This document shows, in pieces, positions 32,481-44,400 of a stretch of 64,000 bases of DNA. Source of the stretch: Hamiltosporidium tvaerminnensis (taxonomy: Eukaryota > Microsporidia > Dubosqiidae); NCBI GenBank assembly GCA_022605425.2, contig CM061249.1, positions 186,001 to 250,000 of the forward strand, in the 5' to 3' direction. The position numbers and the translations under genes were made by a program. The notes under the pieces are model-generated. The model worked only from the letters and a program-made list of their open reading frames with translations, had not been told where the DNA came from and ran no database searches. How positions within the stretch are numbered: position 1 is the first letter of the stretch; the number at the start of each line of letters is the position of its first letter.

Positions 32481-34258
32481 AAATACACAAAAGTGACAGT
32501 ACAAACAGATGCAGAATCTCATTCTACTAATCATCTCTTGTTTATTGATGATCTTAAGCTCCTTGCAAAAGACAGCTCCACATTGAGTGCTATGACAGGC
32601 AGGCAAAGGAATTTTTAGAGGTGATTGGCTTAGAGATTAACAAAGAGAAGTCAGCCACAAATGATACGTGTTGTGAAGATACTGCTACTCTTCAAGAAGG
32701 TGTTAGTGTTTACAAATATTTAGGAATAATAGAAGATAGCAGAGGAATTCCAACACGTAGCTCATTTGAAGAAGTACAAAGCAAACTTATATCAAGAGTT
32801 GAAAGACTTTGTCACACTAGATTAAATGCAAAAAATTTATTTTCCGCAATCAATCAACATGCGATATCGTTAATCAACTAACACATAGGAGTACTTCGAC
32901 TTGAACCGGCTGACTTCTCTAAGTTAGATGAGGCAGTGCGTGCGGTGTTGGTTAAAAATAAGATACATCTCCGCCCAGGATGTAAAGAGCGGTTGTATCT
33001 TCCTAGAACAGAACTTGGAAGAGGTCTACATAGTGTTGAGTTGCGAAGCGAACATATGCTTCTGCAACTCTTGGATTGTCTGGAAAAAAGTAAAGAAATA
33101 TCAACTAGACGAGCAGCAATCCTCAAGGTGGAGAATAATAATAAAACCCATCTTGCACTAATAAAAGGCTTCTTAAAAGTAAAGTACAGGTTGGTAGAAG
33201 AAGTCACTAAGAAAAGTTTAGAATAAGCTCAACTTGCAAAACTATATAACGAAATAGAAAAACGAAAACTCCATTCAAAGTTATATAATGCAAGAAAAAA
33301 TGAGCTTGTGAGTGTTAGTGACTCTTCAAGATGGCTAAAGAGAGGAAATATTAGGCCACGAAATGAAGCTGTGTTCTGCTATATCCAGGATAGAAATGTA
33401 TTCTGGGGAGCAGATGGTGTGTGTCAACATTGTGGGAAGTCTGGTAAGACTGTAGATCATCTAGCAACTAGATGTGAAAAAATGCTAGGCCATGATTACA
33501 CTAGACAGCATAATGAAGTGGTTAGATGCCTACACCTACTTCTTCTAAATAGATATAAGTTTAAGTCTTCCAAACGAATAAGGAGTCACTCAGTTCAAGA
33601 AATTCTTGATAATGAGTATGCAGAGATAAGAGTGGACACCAGAATAAAAACTGATGTTAAAATTCGGAATAACAGACCGGACATATTTATTTTAGATAAG
33701 AAGAAGAATAAGATAACACTCATTGAAGTAGGAATCACTTCCCAAGATTCACTTCAAATAGTTGAAACTGAAAAACTTAGGAAGTATGACCTGCTAGCCA
33801 ATGAGTTGGGTCTTATTTATAAGTGTAGTGTTGAGATAATCCCCTATGTGATGACCTGGGACGGTATTGTGACAAAATACCATAAATCCTATCTTAAAAG
33901 ACTAGAAATACCCACGAATGTAGAGGCATACATTCAGTCCTTAGTACTTAAGAAAACAGTCGAAACAATTTCCTTTGATCGACGAAGAGGATTCGAGTCA
34001 GGACTAAATGCCGAAGAGAGCTGGGAGAGAGCGTCAATGAGTGTTATTATGAGATCAGAGATGCATGAGGAACCAATACCCCCTTTAAAAGAAGCGAAAA
34101 GAGAGGAAGATGGTGTTAAAACTTTAAAACCAAAAAATAATACACCCCTTATTTCACAAGGAGGAACCACTTTGGAGGAACCGACCAATAACATAAATGA
34201 AGAGTCGGATTTGGAAGAAGAGACACTAGTGGTCAAAGAGGTAGAAGAAAACATATAA
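32481..34258 (+). pseudogene. LINE L2 protein, C-terminal part (broken by stops and a frameshift)
   Basis: Continues the same polyprotein: FIDDLKLL coded near 32540, the thumb, then from 33308 an uninterrupted 316-codon part with the CCHC knuckle (CQHCGKSGKTVDHLATRC), the endonuclease RPDIFILD and LIEVG, and the acidic tail ending VEENI at 34258. A one-base loss near 32600 and TAA codons at 32879 and 33224 divide it. Each affected codon is intact in L1 (for example Tyr and Glu at the two stops). Confidence 0.9.
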
Positions 34259-34298
34259 AAAGGTGCAAAATATTTTAACCCAGAATTTTATTAAATAA

Positions 34299-34311
34299 AT
34301 TTTTTCAAAAT
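34299..34311 (+). repeat. target-site duplication of LINE L2, 3' side
   Basis: Exact 13-base copy of 30479-30491. Confidence 0.9.
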
Positions 34312-35046
34312 CTAGATTAGATTTTTGTTTACTATTTAATCAGAGCAAATCACTTATTATTCTATAATAAAATTAAATATTCTAAATTAAATTAAATTTT
34401 TTCTTAAAAACAAATCTTTTGAATAATTTGCAATGTAAATGACACTATTTAGGAAATATTTATTTGAAATAGAATAAAGATATAACATTTTACCTATAGT
34501 AGTATTGACTGTTTTATATTTACCGGGGTTTAGAATACCCAATTTATTTATAAAGGTTTGTATTTGCAACATATGTACACAAGCGAAACGAATAACCTTT
34601 TATATGTAAGTTTAAACCGAAAGATGTGTATGCGCATTTTTTGTTGACAATGACTCTGTTTTGACCGCAAAAATATAAAAAGAAAAAAAGACCACTTTAA
34701 TCAGCCGTCTTGTCACTTGTATTCTATTTATATACTGTTTTGGGTATAAAGAAAAAATACAAAAAACTTAGAAAAAATAAATCAACAAAGTATAGTAGGA
34801 ACTATTTTTTGAAATAAGCAATATTTAGAATGGGAATCATTTTTGTCGTTGCAGCTTAAAATTCAGATGGTATCAAAAATATAAAAAATGAAGTTATGAG
34901 CACCAGAAAACCTTCAATATTGTAATAAATAAAATTTTATAACGAATATACCCTTACCAAGTAGACAAGGCTAAGAAAATTATCCCCGTGTGTTAAATTG
35001 GCCCCAAATATGCTAAAAAAATAAATATCTTATAAAATTTTCTAAG
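34312..35046. other. gene-free region
   Basis: A/T-rich with one less AT-rich patch near 34600-34700. No gene or repeat identified. Confidence 0.35.
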
Positions 35047-35286
35047 CACTCATTCATTCATCCTCGGCACTACAACCCTGTGCCCGAGCCTCGTCTTCGC
35101 TCAGTAATACCGCTCAACAGTCTTTTTCCAGTGGGTTAGTTTACTTTTTCGGGTTTCGTAATAAAATGTTTTTAAAGGGTGGGTTGTTAGCCCTACGCCC
35201 AACCCCAACTTGGAGGATTAGTCACTTTTAGTCGCTTCTTACACCAAGCAGAGAATGCTGCAAGCCAATTCTATCCCTGGCATAAT
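35047..35286 (-). mobile_element. short retroposon S2, copy 2
   Basis: Well-preserved minus-strand copy of the S2 unit. It shares GAATTGGCTTG, GGTTGGGCGTAGGGCTAAC, the CCACTGGAAA block and the GTGCCGAGG block with copy 1, and ends in a GATGAATGAATGAG tail. No obvious duplication is seen around it. Confidence 0.8.
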
Positions 35287-35619
35287 GGGTAAAGAAAAAA
35301 TTTGGTTACATTTACTATTTGCTGTGAAAAAAAAGAAAATGGATTATTAGGTGTAATGTCAAATTGTTTACCTCTTAATAAAGCCGTCTAGATATTCATT
35401 GCTTAAATTTATCATTTTAAACCAATTTATTGGTTAGTGTTACAAAATGTTATTAAGTTAGGATTGTAAAGTTCTAAATATAAATTTAAGTATAATTTTT
35501 CCGAAGTTTTGCTTTTTAGGAAATTTAGTACCAAAAGATGCCTCTGCTTCTATTCTGACCTTTAAAAAAATATAAAAAGCTCTAAAAAATGCCATTGTCT
35601 GGACTTACACCAATGTTAT

Positions 35620-36320
35620 CGTTTTTGAAATAAAAATTTCCAACGCAGCAATTAGATTATCATATTGTATATGTTAGGTTTTGTAAAAATTTCTTACTAA
35701 AGATGTACATAACTTTTGTTGTTATTTTATTCTACTTCCTTCTTGTCTTTATTGTATTTTCCTTTAAATCCCATAAAGAAGTATAAAATTTTTTTAATAA
35801 AAACCATAAAAAAAATATTTTTGAAACCCTTTAATTGAAGTGTATTTATCAACATGGGTCTTATATTCTTAATTTTTTGAAATTTTCATATTTTTGGAAT
35901 TTAGATTAAAATACAAAACTGTCTTAAAGATAAAGGAAAACAAAGAAAAACAAGTGAAAAGACAAATGCATAAAAATTGAATGAAAGAAGAATACATTAA
36001 AATTCTATTTTTTTTATTTGTTGGTAATTTTTCTTTATTGCACTTTTCTGATTTTTTTTGCTTTACTTTCTTATTTTTTAATTTTGAATTGGTTTTAGTA
36101 TTTTTTTAAATTTATTTTTTTTTTCGGTTTAAAAAGATCTTATTTTATTTAAATTCTTTAATTTATCCCAAAATAATTATTTTCACACCAAAACTGTCGT
36201 TTCTCGCCAAAAAAGCTATAAATGAATATTTTTTTCCGAACCCATTAGTTTAGCAATGTATAATCTTCTGAATTTTACTTTTGCCCAGGGTAAAATTCAG
36301 CAGATGGGGTTCGGAATGGG
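35620..36320 (+). repeat. dispersed repeat R900, copy 2, with terminal hairpin
   Basis: Parallel to 20990-21930. Near its end is a perfect inverted repeat, CTGAATTTTAC (36268-36278) and GTAAAATTCAG (36290-36300), with an 11-base loop. The equivalent position in copy 1 keeps a weaker version. There is no coding region, and the family is unassigned. Confidence 0.65.
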
Positions 36321-36351
36321 GGAGAGGAGTAAATATAAACTACGACAATAA

Positions 36352-36364
36352 ATAATCTTAATAT
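36352..36364 (+). repeat. target-site duplication of SINE A, left
   Basis: ATAATCTTAATAT, 13 bases, repeated exactly at 36587-36599. Confidence 0.9.
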
Positions 36365-36586
36365 TTATTTAATACCTCGCTCCTACCCTACGGATGGAAA
36401 CACAATTCAACAATGAATCATAGCTTCGCCAGGTTCTAGGCGTTCCAAAAACAATTTTTTTTTGATCGGTTAGGTTCTGCGCCTACCCAAAGCTGTTGAA
36501 CGAAAATTAAATTGTGCACCACCAACCGGGGATCGAACCTGGGCTTCAAAAATATATTTCGAATCCTCACCACTAGACCATTGACG
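36365..36586 (-). mobile_element. tRNA-derived SINE, copy A
   Basis: A 222-bp element with a perfect 13-bp duplication. Its head is tRNA-like, closest to tRNA-Glu: box A TGGTCTAGTGGT (36569-36580) and box B GGTTCGATCCC (36529-36539, consensus). The anticodon arm is degenerate and the acceptor stem does not pair, so this is not a working tRNA. A roughly 150-bp unrelated body follows (GGAACGCCTAGAACCTGG), and the 3' end is TATTAAATAAAT. This terminal dozen is identical to the 3' end of the LINE family, which implies mobilisation by the LINE proteins. Transcription would be by RNA polymerase III. Confidence 0.88.
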
Positions 36587-36599
36587 ATAATCTTAATAT
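36587..36599 (+). repeat. target-site duplication of SINE A, right
   Basis: Exact 13-base copy of 36352-36364. Confidence 0.9.
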
Positions 36600-37504
36600 G
36601 ATAATTTAAAAAAAAAAAACAATGCATATCAATATGATGGCAATGTCGTTTATATTTAGACAGAATTTACCCAGCATATATTTTGTTTAGATGGTTTAGA
36701 TTAATAAATTTGTAAATTCTATCCTGATAGTCATATTTTATGTGTAAGAATACTGCCATTCTGTATCAGTATTCTTTATAAATTAAAATTTTTAGCGAAA
36801 TCTCGAATTTTTTTAAATAAGTATTAATATCGACAGCACGGCTTTATCTTCACACATGGGTATCGCATTATGAACATTATACTGAGCTCTTCATTTACAA
36901 GTTAATACAATGCTTAATTCTCTCTCTTATATTTAATTATAAAAACCTAATTATAAAAAATCGAAAAGGTGGCCGCTACTAACAACAGTATTATAATAGT
37001 TTATATCTTACTGCAAAATTAATTTCTACCAATATTTTTGATTTTATTTTCTGAAAAATATTAAATTTAAAAAAATACTCATGAATTAATCAGAGAAAAT
37101 CAAATGCGAATTTATTGTTCAGGTATTCACTTCAAAAAATATTTTAAATAATAAAAATTTTGTGATGAGATTTTATAACAGTTATAAGGTTGTTTTTAAA
37201 ACTTATTTACTCATAAATTATAAATATATATTAAAAACATTTTAATATTCGTTATAAATGTGATTATATACCTTTGTAACTTTTTATGAATCTATTTATT
37301 TTAAATTAGGTTTATCAATTTAACATTCCGAATACAGAATTTTTTAAACCCCGCAGGAATTATACACTAGTTGATTTACAAGGTTTTATTTTCATAAGGT
37401 AGTTTTGAGCATAAAAATATTTGTTTTTCAATTGGCAAAAAAAAATTCATGGTATAAATTTATTGATTTCATAAACTAATTTGGTCAAGGAAATAAAATG
37501 GCAG
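36600..37504. other. gene-free region
   Basis: AT-rich, no gene or repeat recognised. Confidence 0.35.
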
Positions 37505-40500
37505 TTGAATGGTAAGAAAAAATTAAAAAGTTACAAATCCGATGATTATGACGCGAATTTAAATAAAAAGGTTTTTCAAGAATACAAGAAACAACCATCG
37601 CTAGCACCCCTTCCTCTCTTTTACAACACAATACCAAAACATTAAAATCGAGGTGAGAATACAATTAAAGATTTATTAGCTAAAAATCTTGTACTGTCCT
37701 AACACACTACCTTTTATTTTTTTAAACTATAGGCGGCGATTCTTCTTATTAATGAAAACCCATTTAAGGTTTTATTTGAAAAAAATACCGACCAATGAAG
37801 TTTCAGAAACATGGTTACGTAACAACTGGCCCCACAAGGACTCAAATTTCTTAAACAAAAAGTAGAAGATAACCTCTATCAGTTGGACAGGGTGCAATGT
37901 ATAGCATAATGAGTAATTTAGTTCCTACATAAGTTAGATATGGTAAACAAAATTCTATGCAACGGAACTAAAGTAAATTAAGAAAAGGCGAAAATGCGAG
38001 AAAACATAGATTTTAACTTTTTTATCTAAGCTCTGTTCTTCGATTTAAATCAATGAATACCGAATTCCGATAAAAGATTTCTAAAGAAGAAGTTACAGTC
38101 AGAAAGAAACTTAAAATCAGATGAAAACCAGACGCCTCCGAAAAAATCGGAAACAGCCATTGAGCGTTTTTTAAATGAAAATTGAAAAAATTTTGATCAT
38201 TGCGGGATCAAACCAATTGAATATATCGCGCGTATTATTCAAGATGCTTCATATTCTAGAACAAGACAATGCGCAAATGGTGATAATTTTGCTTGAAGAA
38301 AAACAATTTAGTATGAAGGGTGCCTACAAAGAGCAGAAAACAGCCCTTTTTTTATCATCTATATAATAGCACATGACTAGATAGAGTTCAAACGGACTGA
38401 TGCAAAAATCGATGATTTAATTTAGGGGATAAAGTTTATGGAATGTAAGTAAAATTTGGGTTTATTATTGAAAGATCTGAAACTTTACCACCAAACACTA
38501 TCAAAATGATAAATTGAATACATAATGACGATTAAAAAATTATTAAAGAATGATAAAAAAAATTAGAGGGAGATGGTTTTAAGTCGATCTTTATAATTGT
38601 GCATGACTCAGTCAAGCCCAATGTCAATCAAAATTTACAAAAGGTGCTGCTAAGAGACTACAAACGACAAATAGACTCGTTTTAATTGATACTATTTAGT
38701 ATTTTGGTGTCATATGGCTCACAGACTTTGTGCCAATGGGCGTAAAATATTTTTTCTTGAAAATAGAGTAAGGGTTAACAAAGAGAAATCGGCCAAAAAT
38801 AATGATTGATATGAAGAGAACGTACACCTCAAAAAATTTTGGCCTATAAATAGGTAAAAAAATAAAGCCAATAAAGAAAACCACTCAGAGATATTCGTTG
38901 AAGTAAAAAAAAATTATGATATCAGTTGAAAAAGCATTATCCAACCAAACCAAATCATATATTTTTTTCTATGCAATAAATGAGCTGCTATGTTGTTAAC
39001 TGACTATCATATATGAATACTTTTATCTTTAAAGGCATATTTCATGGATTAATATGTTGAGGAGTGTGATGTTTATAAATAAACATGCTCGTTACTGAAA
39101 AAATGTAGAATAAACATATACTCACTTAAAAATAAAAAGAGAAGCCTTTGAAGGCCTCGATAGAGAAGTGAACAAAGGCTTTGTAACTCGTAAATTGTGG
39201 GAAAAGAAATAAAAAAAATCATGCAGAAGAGCTGCAATCCTAAAGTGAAGAATGGTAACAAAATTCATCTTACACTATTTAAAGACTTCATTAGAGTAAT
39301 TAAAGATTAGAAATAGAATTGAAGATAAATATTTTAGAATAATAAATTGTGGCAAATTTAATAGCAAGATAGAAAACATAAAATTATATTTTAATTTATT
39401 TAAGACAATAAATATTGAATTAATAACTTCAAATTACTCTTCACGAGTTAAAGAACCGAGAATTTAATCACCTAGCGAATAATTATGTTGTTTCATTCAG
39501 AATAGAGAGGATTTTTTAGATATAAAAGGAATCTAGCAATCGTAAAAACTCTATAAACTCGGTGACTATTTGAAGGATAGATGTAAAACGCACCCTTACA
39601 TGTGTATATATACGCGATAATGATTTGGCTTTAGGTTTCACTTACTTATCTTAAATATATATAGGTCACCGTCTTCAACGCAATTAACTGATACTTTGAT
39701 TCTGAAAAGTGAAAATGATTGTTAGAAGTAAGATGAGACACCTAGATCTAAAAAAATACTTAAATTTTGATTAGGAGATTGTGATGTTTGTTTTAGACTT
39801 TGTAAAATCAAGTCTAACCTTACTAAGTAGAACTTCTTTCCTAGTATTCACTTTTCTTAGTTGAAACAGAAATAATTAGGGAGTGTGTCAGAATAACAAA
39901 TAATTAAGTCCCAGTGTAAACAGTAGTATGAAGATATATTTCTATGGAATACTGAGATAGTGTTGGGCTACTATTTATGATGTACCGTCTGACATCAAAT
40001 ATTTTGGATATTGAAGGAAATATTAAATAAAGCACTAAAAGAGAAAATTAAAACATGAATTCTTATTCGCTAGGTGAGCTTAGTTGTCAAAGAAATCCTT
40101 AAGAGAGTGCAATAATAGCGTCATTGTGTGTTATTGCAGGAGCTGAAAGAGATGAATAAGCACATGCTTTTATAATTACTGAATAATGGGGAAGAAAGTT
40201 TTACACAGGTAAATATGAAATTGGTTTAATGGTCTAGTGGTGAGGATATCGGAATTAATTTCTGGAGGGCCGGTTTCGATTCCTGTTTGGCCACTCTTTG
40301 TCTTTCGTAGAAGAAAGTTTGCTTTTGGCTAACAACCTATTCAATCGAAAGAAAAATGTCTTTGGAACGCCTATAACTTGGCTAGGCTATGTATCATTCT
40401 TGAATTGTGTTCCAGCTCATCCTTAGGGAAGGGCGAGCTATTAAAAAACAATACGAAAAATATTTTATCACCTATTTTAGATGACGTAACCACAATTTAG

Positions 40501-40600
40501 GAACTGATAATATACGTAAATAAAGCATCCAATTACGAAAAGAAAAAAAGTGTTAAAAACGTTAAAGTTACCCTATTTTAGAGAGAATTATGCTAGTATT
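37505..40600 (+). mobile_element. decayed LINE copy L7, hosting SINE B
   Basis: Starts at the family 5' point (ATGGTAAGAAAAAAT at 37509). It keeps scattered identity: CTAGCACCCCTTCCTCTCTTTTACAACACA near 37600 (N-terminal Ser/Pro region), GTTAACAAAGAGAAATCGGCC near 38774 (RT) and ATTATGTTGTTTCATTCAGAATAGAG near 39481 (before the CCHC). It resumes after SINE B with GTAACCACAATTTAGGAAC near 40478. Overall very mutated. The 3' limit is approximate. Confidence 0.65.
40224..40450 (+). mobile_element. tRNA-derived SINE, copy B, nested in LINE L7
   Basis: Older copy of the same SINE. Box A TGGTCTAGTGGT (40230-40241) is perfect, and box B is altered by one extra base (GGTTTCGATTCC, 40272-40283). The body shares GGAACGCCTA, then TTGAATTGTGTT, with copy A, and the 3' end reads CTATTAAAAAACAAT. 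Possible diverged duplications ATATGAAATT and ATACGAAAAAT flank it. Confidence 0.8.
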
Positions 40601-40870
40601 CCTGAATTTGATTGAAGGAGTATCAAAAGATAAAATATTTGTAAAAATTTTATATTTTATACGAAAGTTTTAATAGGTAAAATATGATGCGCTTTTTCAA
40701 AAAAAAATAGTCTAAATATTTTATTAAACTTAAATATCAAATTTGAAAATTATTTTCCACTGTTAAATATTCAATATTAGATTTTATCGCCTGAAAACGA
40801 GACCTTTTTTGAAGATTTGTTCAAAAAATAAAAGATCTAAGAATAAATGTTGGATAAATATATTTAAACA

Positions 40871-41146
40871 TTATAATTTGTTTAAAATCTTTTGTGTTAT
40901 TCTTATTAATTTTTTTCTATCCTCCTCCGATTGAATTCTATCTAGCATAGCTGATCTCACTGTAATAAAAAAGTTTCTGTTAGAATCACTTGAAAATGGA
41001 GAATTATTTGTGTTTGAATAAGGAACAAAATCAATACGTTGTAAAGATAAGTCAATAATACTACGCGAGGAATCCAAAGATGTACCACTTATGTCATTAT
41101 ATATTGCTTCTACCAATGTATAAAATATGCTTGAGATAAAAATCAT
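40871..41146 (-). CDS. small putative secreted protein B, 91 aa
   Basis: Best-preserved member of a three-copy family (A at 27767, C at 49550). The protein starts MIFISSIFYTLVEA, a short hydrophobic signal-like stretch. It continues with a Ser/Asp-rich middle, LDSSRSIIDLSL (24-35), then FVPYSN (40-45) and SSDSNRN (52-58), and a basic helical tail with KKL and QKIL. There is no cysteine. Residues 24-58 hold most of the identity with A. The family was not recognised from any known protein. An element AAAAGTATTTATA lies 20 bases upstream of the ATG. The arrangement LINE end, spacer, then this gene on the opposite strand is repeated at L8 and gene C. Confidence 0.6.
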   Translation of the reverse strand: MIFISSIFYTLVEAIYNDISGTSLDSSRSIIDLSLQRIDFVPYSNTNNSPFSSDSNRNFFITVRSAMLDRIQSEEDRKKLIRITQKILNKL

Positions 41147-41165
41147 AAATTCGCGAAGTTGAATG

Positions 41166-41178
41166 TATAAATACTTTT
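41166..41178 (-). promoter_or_regulatory. shared upstream element of small secreted-protein gene B
   Basis: AAAAGTATTTATA on the minus strand, ending 20 bases before the ATG at 41146, identical in the other two family members. It may be a TATA-like core promoter. Confidence 0.65.
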
Positions 41179-41414
41179 TTTGAGAAAAAATTTTAAGATT
41201 TAATTTAGAATAAATACGAAAGAAAAAATAAATAGTAAAATGTTGGATGTTTAACCAAATTTTTATGGAAAAAGGTTTTCAAATTTAATTTAGAAAAATG
41301 CAAAAGAAAATCTTAAATAGCATGATTTAAATATTTACATAAACTTTTATACAGAGAATTTTAAGATTTAATTTAGAATAAATAAATGCATTTAAATGTT
41401 ATCTATTTATTCAC

Positions 41415-44400
41415 AAAAATAGGTATAAGAAAAAAAAGTTAGTTGAAAAACAAAGAAATGATAAAAAAATCTGTAAAAAGCGCTGATTAAGTAGATAATA
41501 ATCAAGGTGTGGTGAAAACTGTTAGTAACACCTGCTGGCAAATTCTCTAACTTTCTCTTCTAAAGAAAATAACAGATAATAATATGCAAAACATACAATA
41601 GCACGGAAAATGGTCGAATTAAGCCTTACTCTCTCCAAAATGCCATTTTACTCTACAGTTAGAGTCACTGCGCGATAAACCATCATACATCATGACAAGC
41701 CCTCTACTCTAGCTAATCCAGAAGGTAACCGATGGATGGCCCTGCCGAAAAAAATCGATTTCGTAGCATCCGATCCAAAGGAATAGCCTCGATTTGTTTT
41801 TTTTGCAGTACAGAAAAGTTTTAAGATAGTCACAGCAAAGCTATTCAGAGCCTAACAGGTACTATAATAAGAAATTTGACTACGCCGTAAATGTCGATAT
41901 TTTCAAAAAGTTAGCCCAAATGCAGAAAGATGAAACTAAACATTAGAAGAGAATAATGAGCGATTCGAATCGCAAATTTTACAAGATCCATACTCACTGA
42001 CTGACGTACCCATGTGCATAAACCAGATAGGTAAAATTTCGAGTAAAATAAAAGAAATTTAGAAGAAATAAATTTTAAATATGATGATCCGAAACCAAAG
42101 ACACCCAAGTTAACTAGTTGAATGAAATATTTGCGTTTCATTAATCGACTAGTATGTGCATATGTTGAAACTCACGTATCTCAGTCAATTCCGGAAGCTT
42201 GGAATTCATACAAGCTGTGCAAGCATGCTATCTCGAGGCAATATGTAAAGAAAGACTAAATTCGCTCGAAAGGAAAACAAAGAAATTGAAATTTCTAAGT
42301 TAGTAAAATCCAAAAATCTTCTCGAGAAGGCTCGTAAATACGAAAATCTCTTCACCTCGGAAACAAAAAGCTTTAAGAAAATCATGCGAGTGTTTAATTC
42401 AAACTGGAGCAGTATAACTGATTTTTGCTGAAGCGGCAGTTAAGAAGCAAGAGTCTTACAATGTCTACTATCAAAAAATTACAATGCACAAAAGTAGAAA
42501 GCAATTACGAAAAAAGAATCGTATGTTTGAGCCTTTCCGGGTCGATTTTATCGAAGGTTATCTGACTGTCTGGAATCTGGGCATGTGGTTATTAGTGATG
42601 AAACTGTGAGGTTTTCGTCTACATTGCGGAATAGAAAGAATGACACGGTCACGTATGATGATTATGTGATTTCATTTGTATCAAATAATCATAGACCTAT
42701 TTCCTTCGCTCAATAAATTTGTAAGTATCATTAATTGGCTTACTGATTGAAAAGTTGCTTTAATTGATGGTGTTTAGAATTGTTTAATGATGAAATTTAC
42801 AACTTTTCATAAATATCTTGATGATATTGTGAAAGTTATATGTTTAGAAGGAAAATCTCAAGCGAATTGGTTTTTCTACGGACTTACGTATTTGATACTG
42901 AAAGAATTTTGAAGAGGCTCTGCCTATAAGTCAATCACTGCTATGTTTAACCTCTAAAAGTTAACGACAAAAGGGTAAAGAAAGTTGTTCACTCGAAATG
43001 GAAACGCGAGTGTTGCTTGCAGAGAATTAATTATGGGCGCTAATAGGTGTACAAAAGCGAAAGAACAGGCCCAACGCAACGTTGCTTTAAATTAAGAGTA
43101 TTAAAACAATCCTAAGGCAACATGGATAGATGTTAAAAAAGCTTCTGATTTAATAGATCATAGTTATTTGAAGCGAGGTATTGAAAACACTAATTTACCT
43201 GATTGGATCCCAAAATTCATTAGGGTAAAAATATCAAAATATGAAAATTAAATCTCAGTAGGACCTGAAAAAATCATGAACAAGGAGATTGAGAGAAGGT
43301 TCTGCAAAGAGAAAGTCTGTCACCATTGCTCTTTGTGTTGTGTATGGATCCTTTAAGCCAAATACCTCGTAAAAAATACACAAAAGAGACAATACAAACG
43401 GATGCAGAATCTCAAACTAACAATCATATCTTCTTACTTAGTGATCTTAAACTCTTTGGTTTTGACAAGTTCATATTGAGAGCGTTGACAGGCGCGGAAA
43501 AGAATTTTTGAAGGTGATTGGCTGGGAAATCAACAAAGAGAAGACAGCACAAACGCACTATATTGTGAAGATACTGTTACTTTTCTTATAAGAAAAGTGT
43601 CATCAGATACATTTAAAGAATACAAGAGGTAATCCAATCCCTGGTTCATTCGATGAAGTACAAAGTAAGCTGATATCAATAGATAGATGACTTTTTCATA
43701 CAAGATTTAACGCAAAAAATATATTTTCTGAAATCAATCAATCTGAGATATCGTTGATCAACTATCAGATAAGTATACTTCGTATTTAACCAACTGACTT
43801 CTCTAAGTTAGATGATGCAGTGCGTGCTAAATTGGTAAAAACTAAGCTACTTCTTCGCCTGCGATGTAAAGAGCGTTTGTATATTTCTATTAAAGAAAGA
43901 GAAGTGGCTTATCTAGTGTATGTTGCGAATCTAAAATATGCTTCTGCTACTTTTCGATGTTCAAAAAACGAATTGAGGAAATATAAACTACACGAGCAGC
44001 AATCCTCAAGGTGGAGAATAATAATTAAACTCATCTTGCACTAATAAAAGGCTTTTTAAAAGTAAAGTACAGGTTGGAGAAGAAGTCAAGAGGAAAAGTT
44101 TAGAAGAAGCTCAACTTACAAAACTATACAACAAAATAGAAAAACTAAAACTCCATTCAAAGTTATATAATGCAAGGAGAAATGAGCTTGTGGGTGTTAG
44201 TGACTCTTCAAGATGGCCAAAGAAAGGGAATATTGGGCCACGCAATGAAGCAATGTTCTATTATTGCCATGATAGAAATCTGATTAGGGAAGCAGACGGT
44301 ATGTGCTAAGCTGTAATAAATCTGGTAAAACTGTCAATTATTGAGCGAAAATATGTAAGAAAATTCTAGTCTTTATTATACCAGAAGGCATAATAAGTTT

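Larger units (their letters stand above)
30492..34298 (+). mobile_element. non-LTR retrotransposon (LINE) copy L2
   Basis: About 3.8 kb, plus strand, with a perfect 13-bp duplication. The start codon at 30498 is six bases inside the 5' boundary, and the 3' end is AACCCAGAATTTTATTAAATAA. Protein segments are nearly identical to those of L1, but its lesions differ. These are an in-frame TAA at 32478-32480, a one-base deletion near 32600, a TAA at 32879-32881 and a TAA at 33224-33226. The frame is otherwise preserved from 30498 to 34258. L1 and L2 share none of these breaks, so both derive independently from a functional source. Confidence 0.93.

Noticed and set aside
36520-36586. Functional tRNA-Glu gene on the minus strand
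   Set aside because: Boxes A and B are good, but the anticodon arm and acceptor stem do not pair properly, and the unit is the head of a 222-bp element with a target duplication and a second copy.
43326-44044. Frames of 61 and 74 codons as genes
   Set aside because: Survivors of the RT and thumb region in decayed LINE L3.
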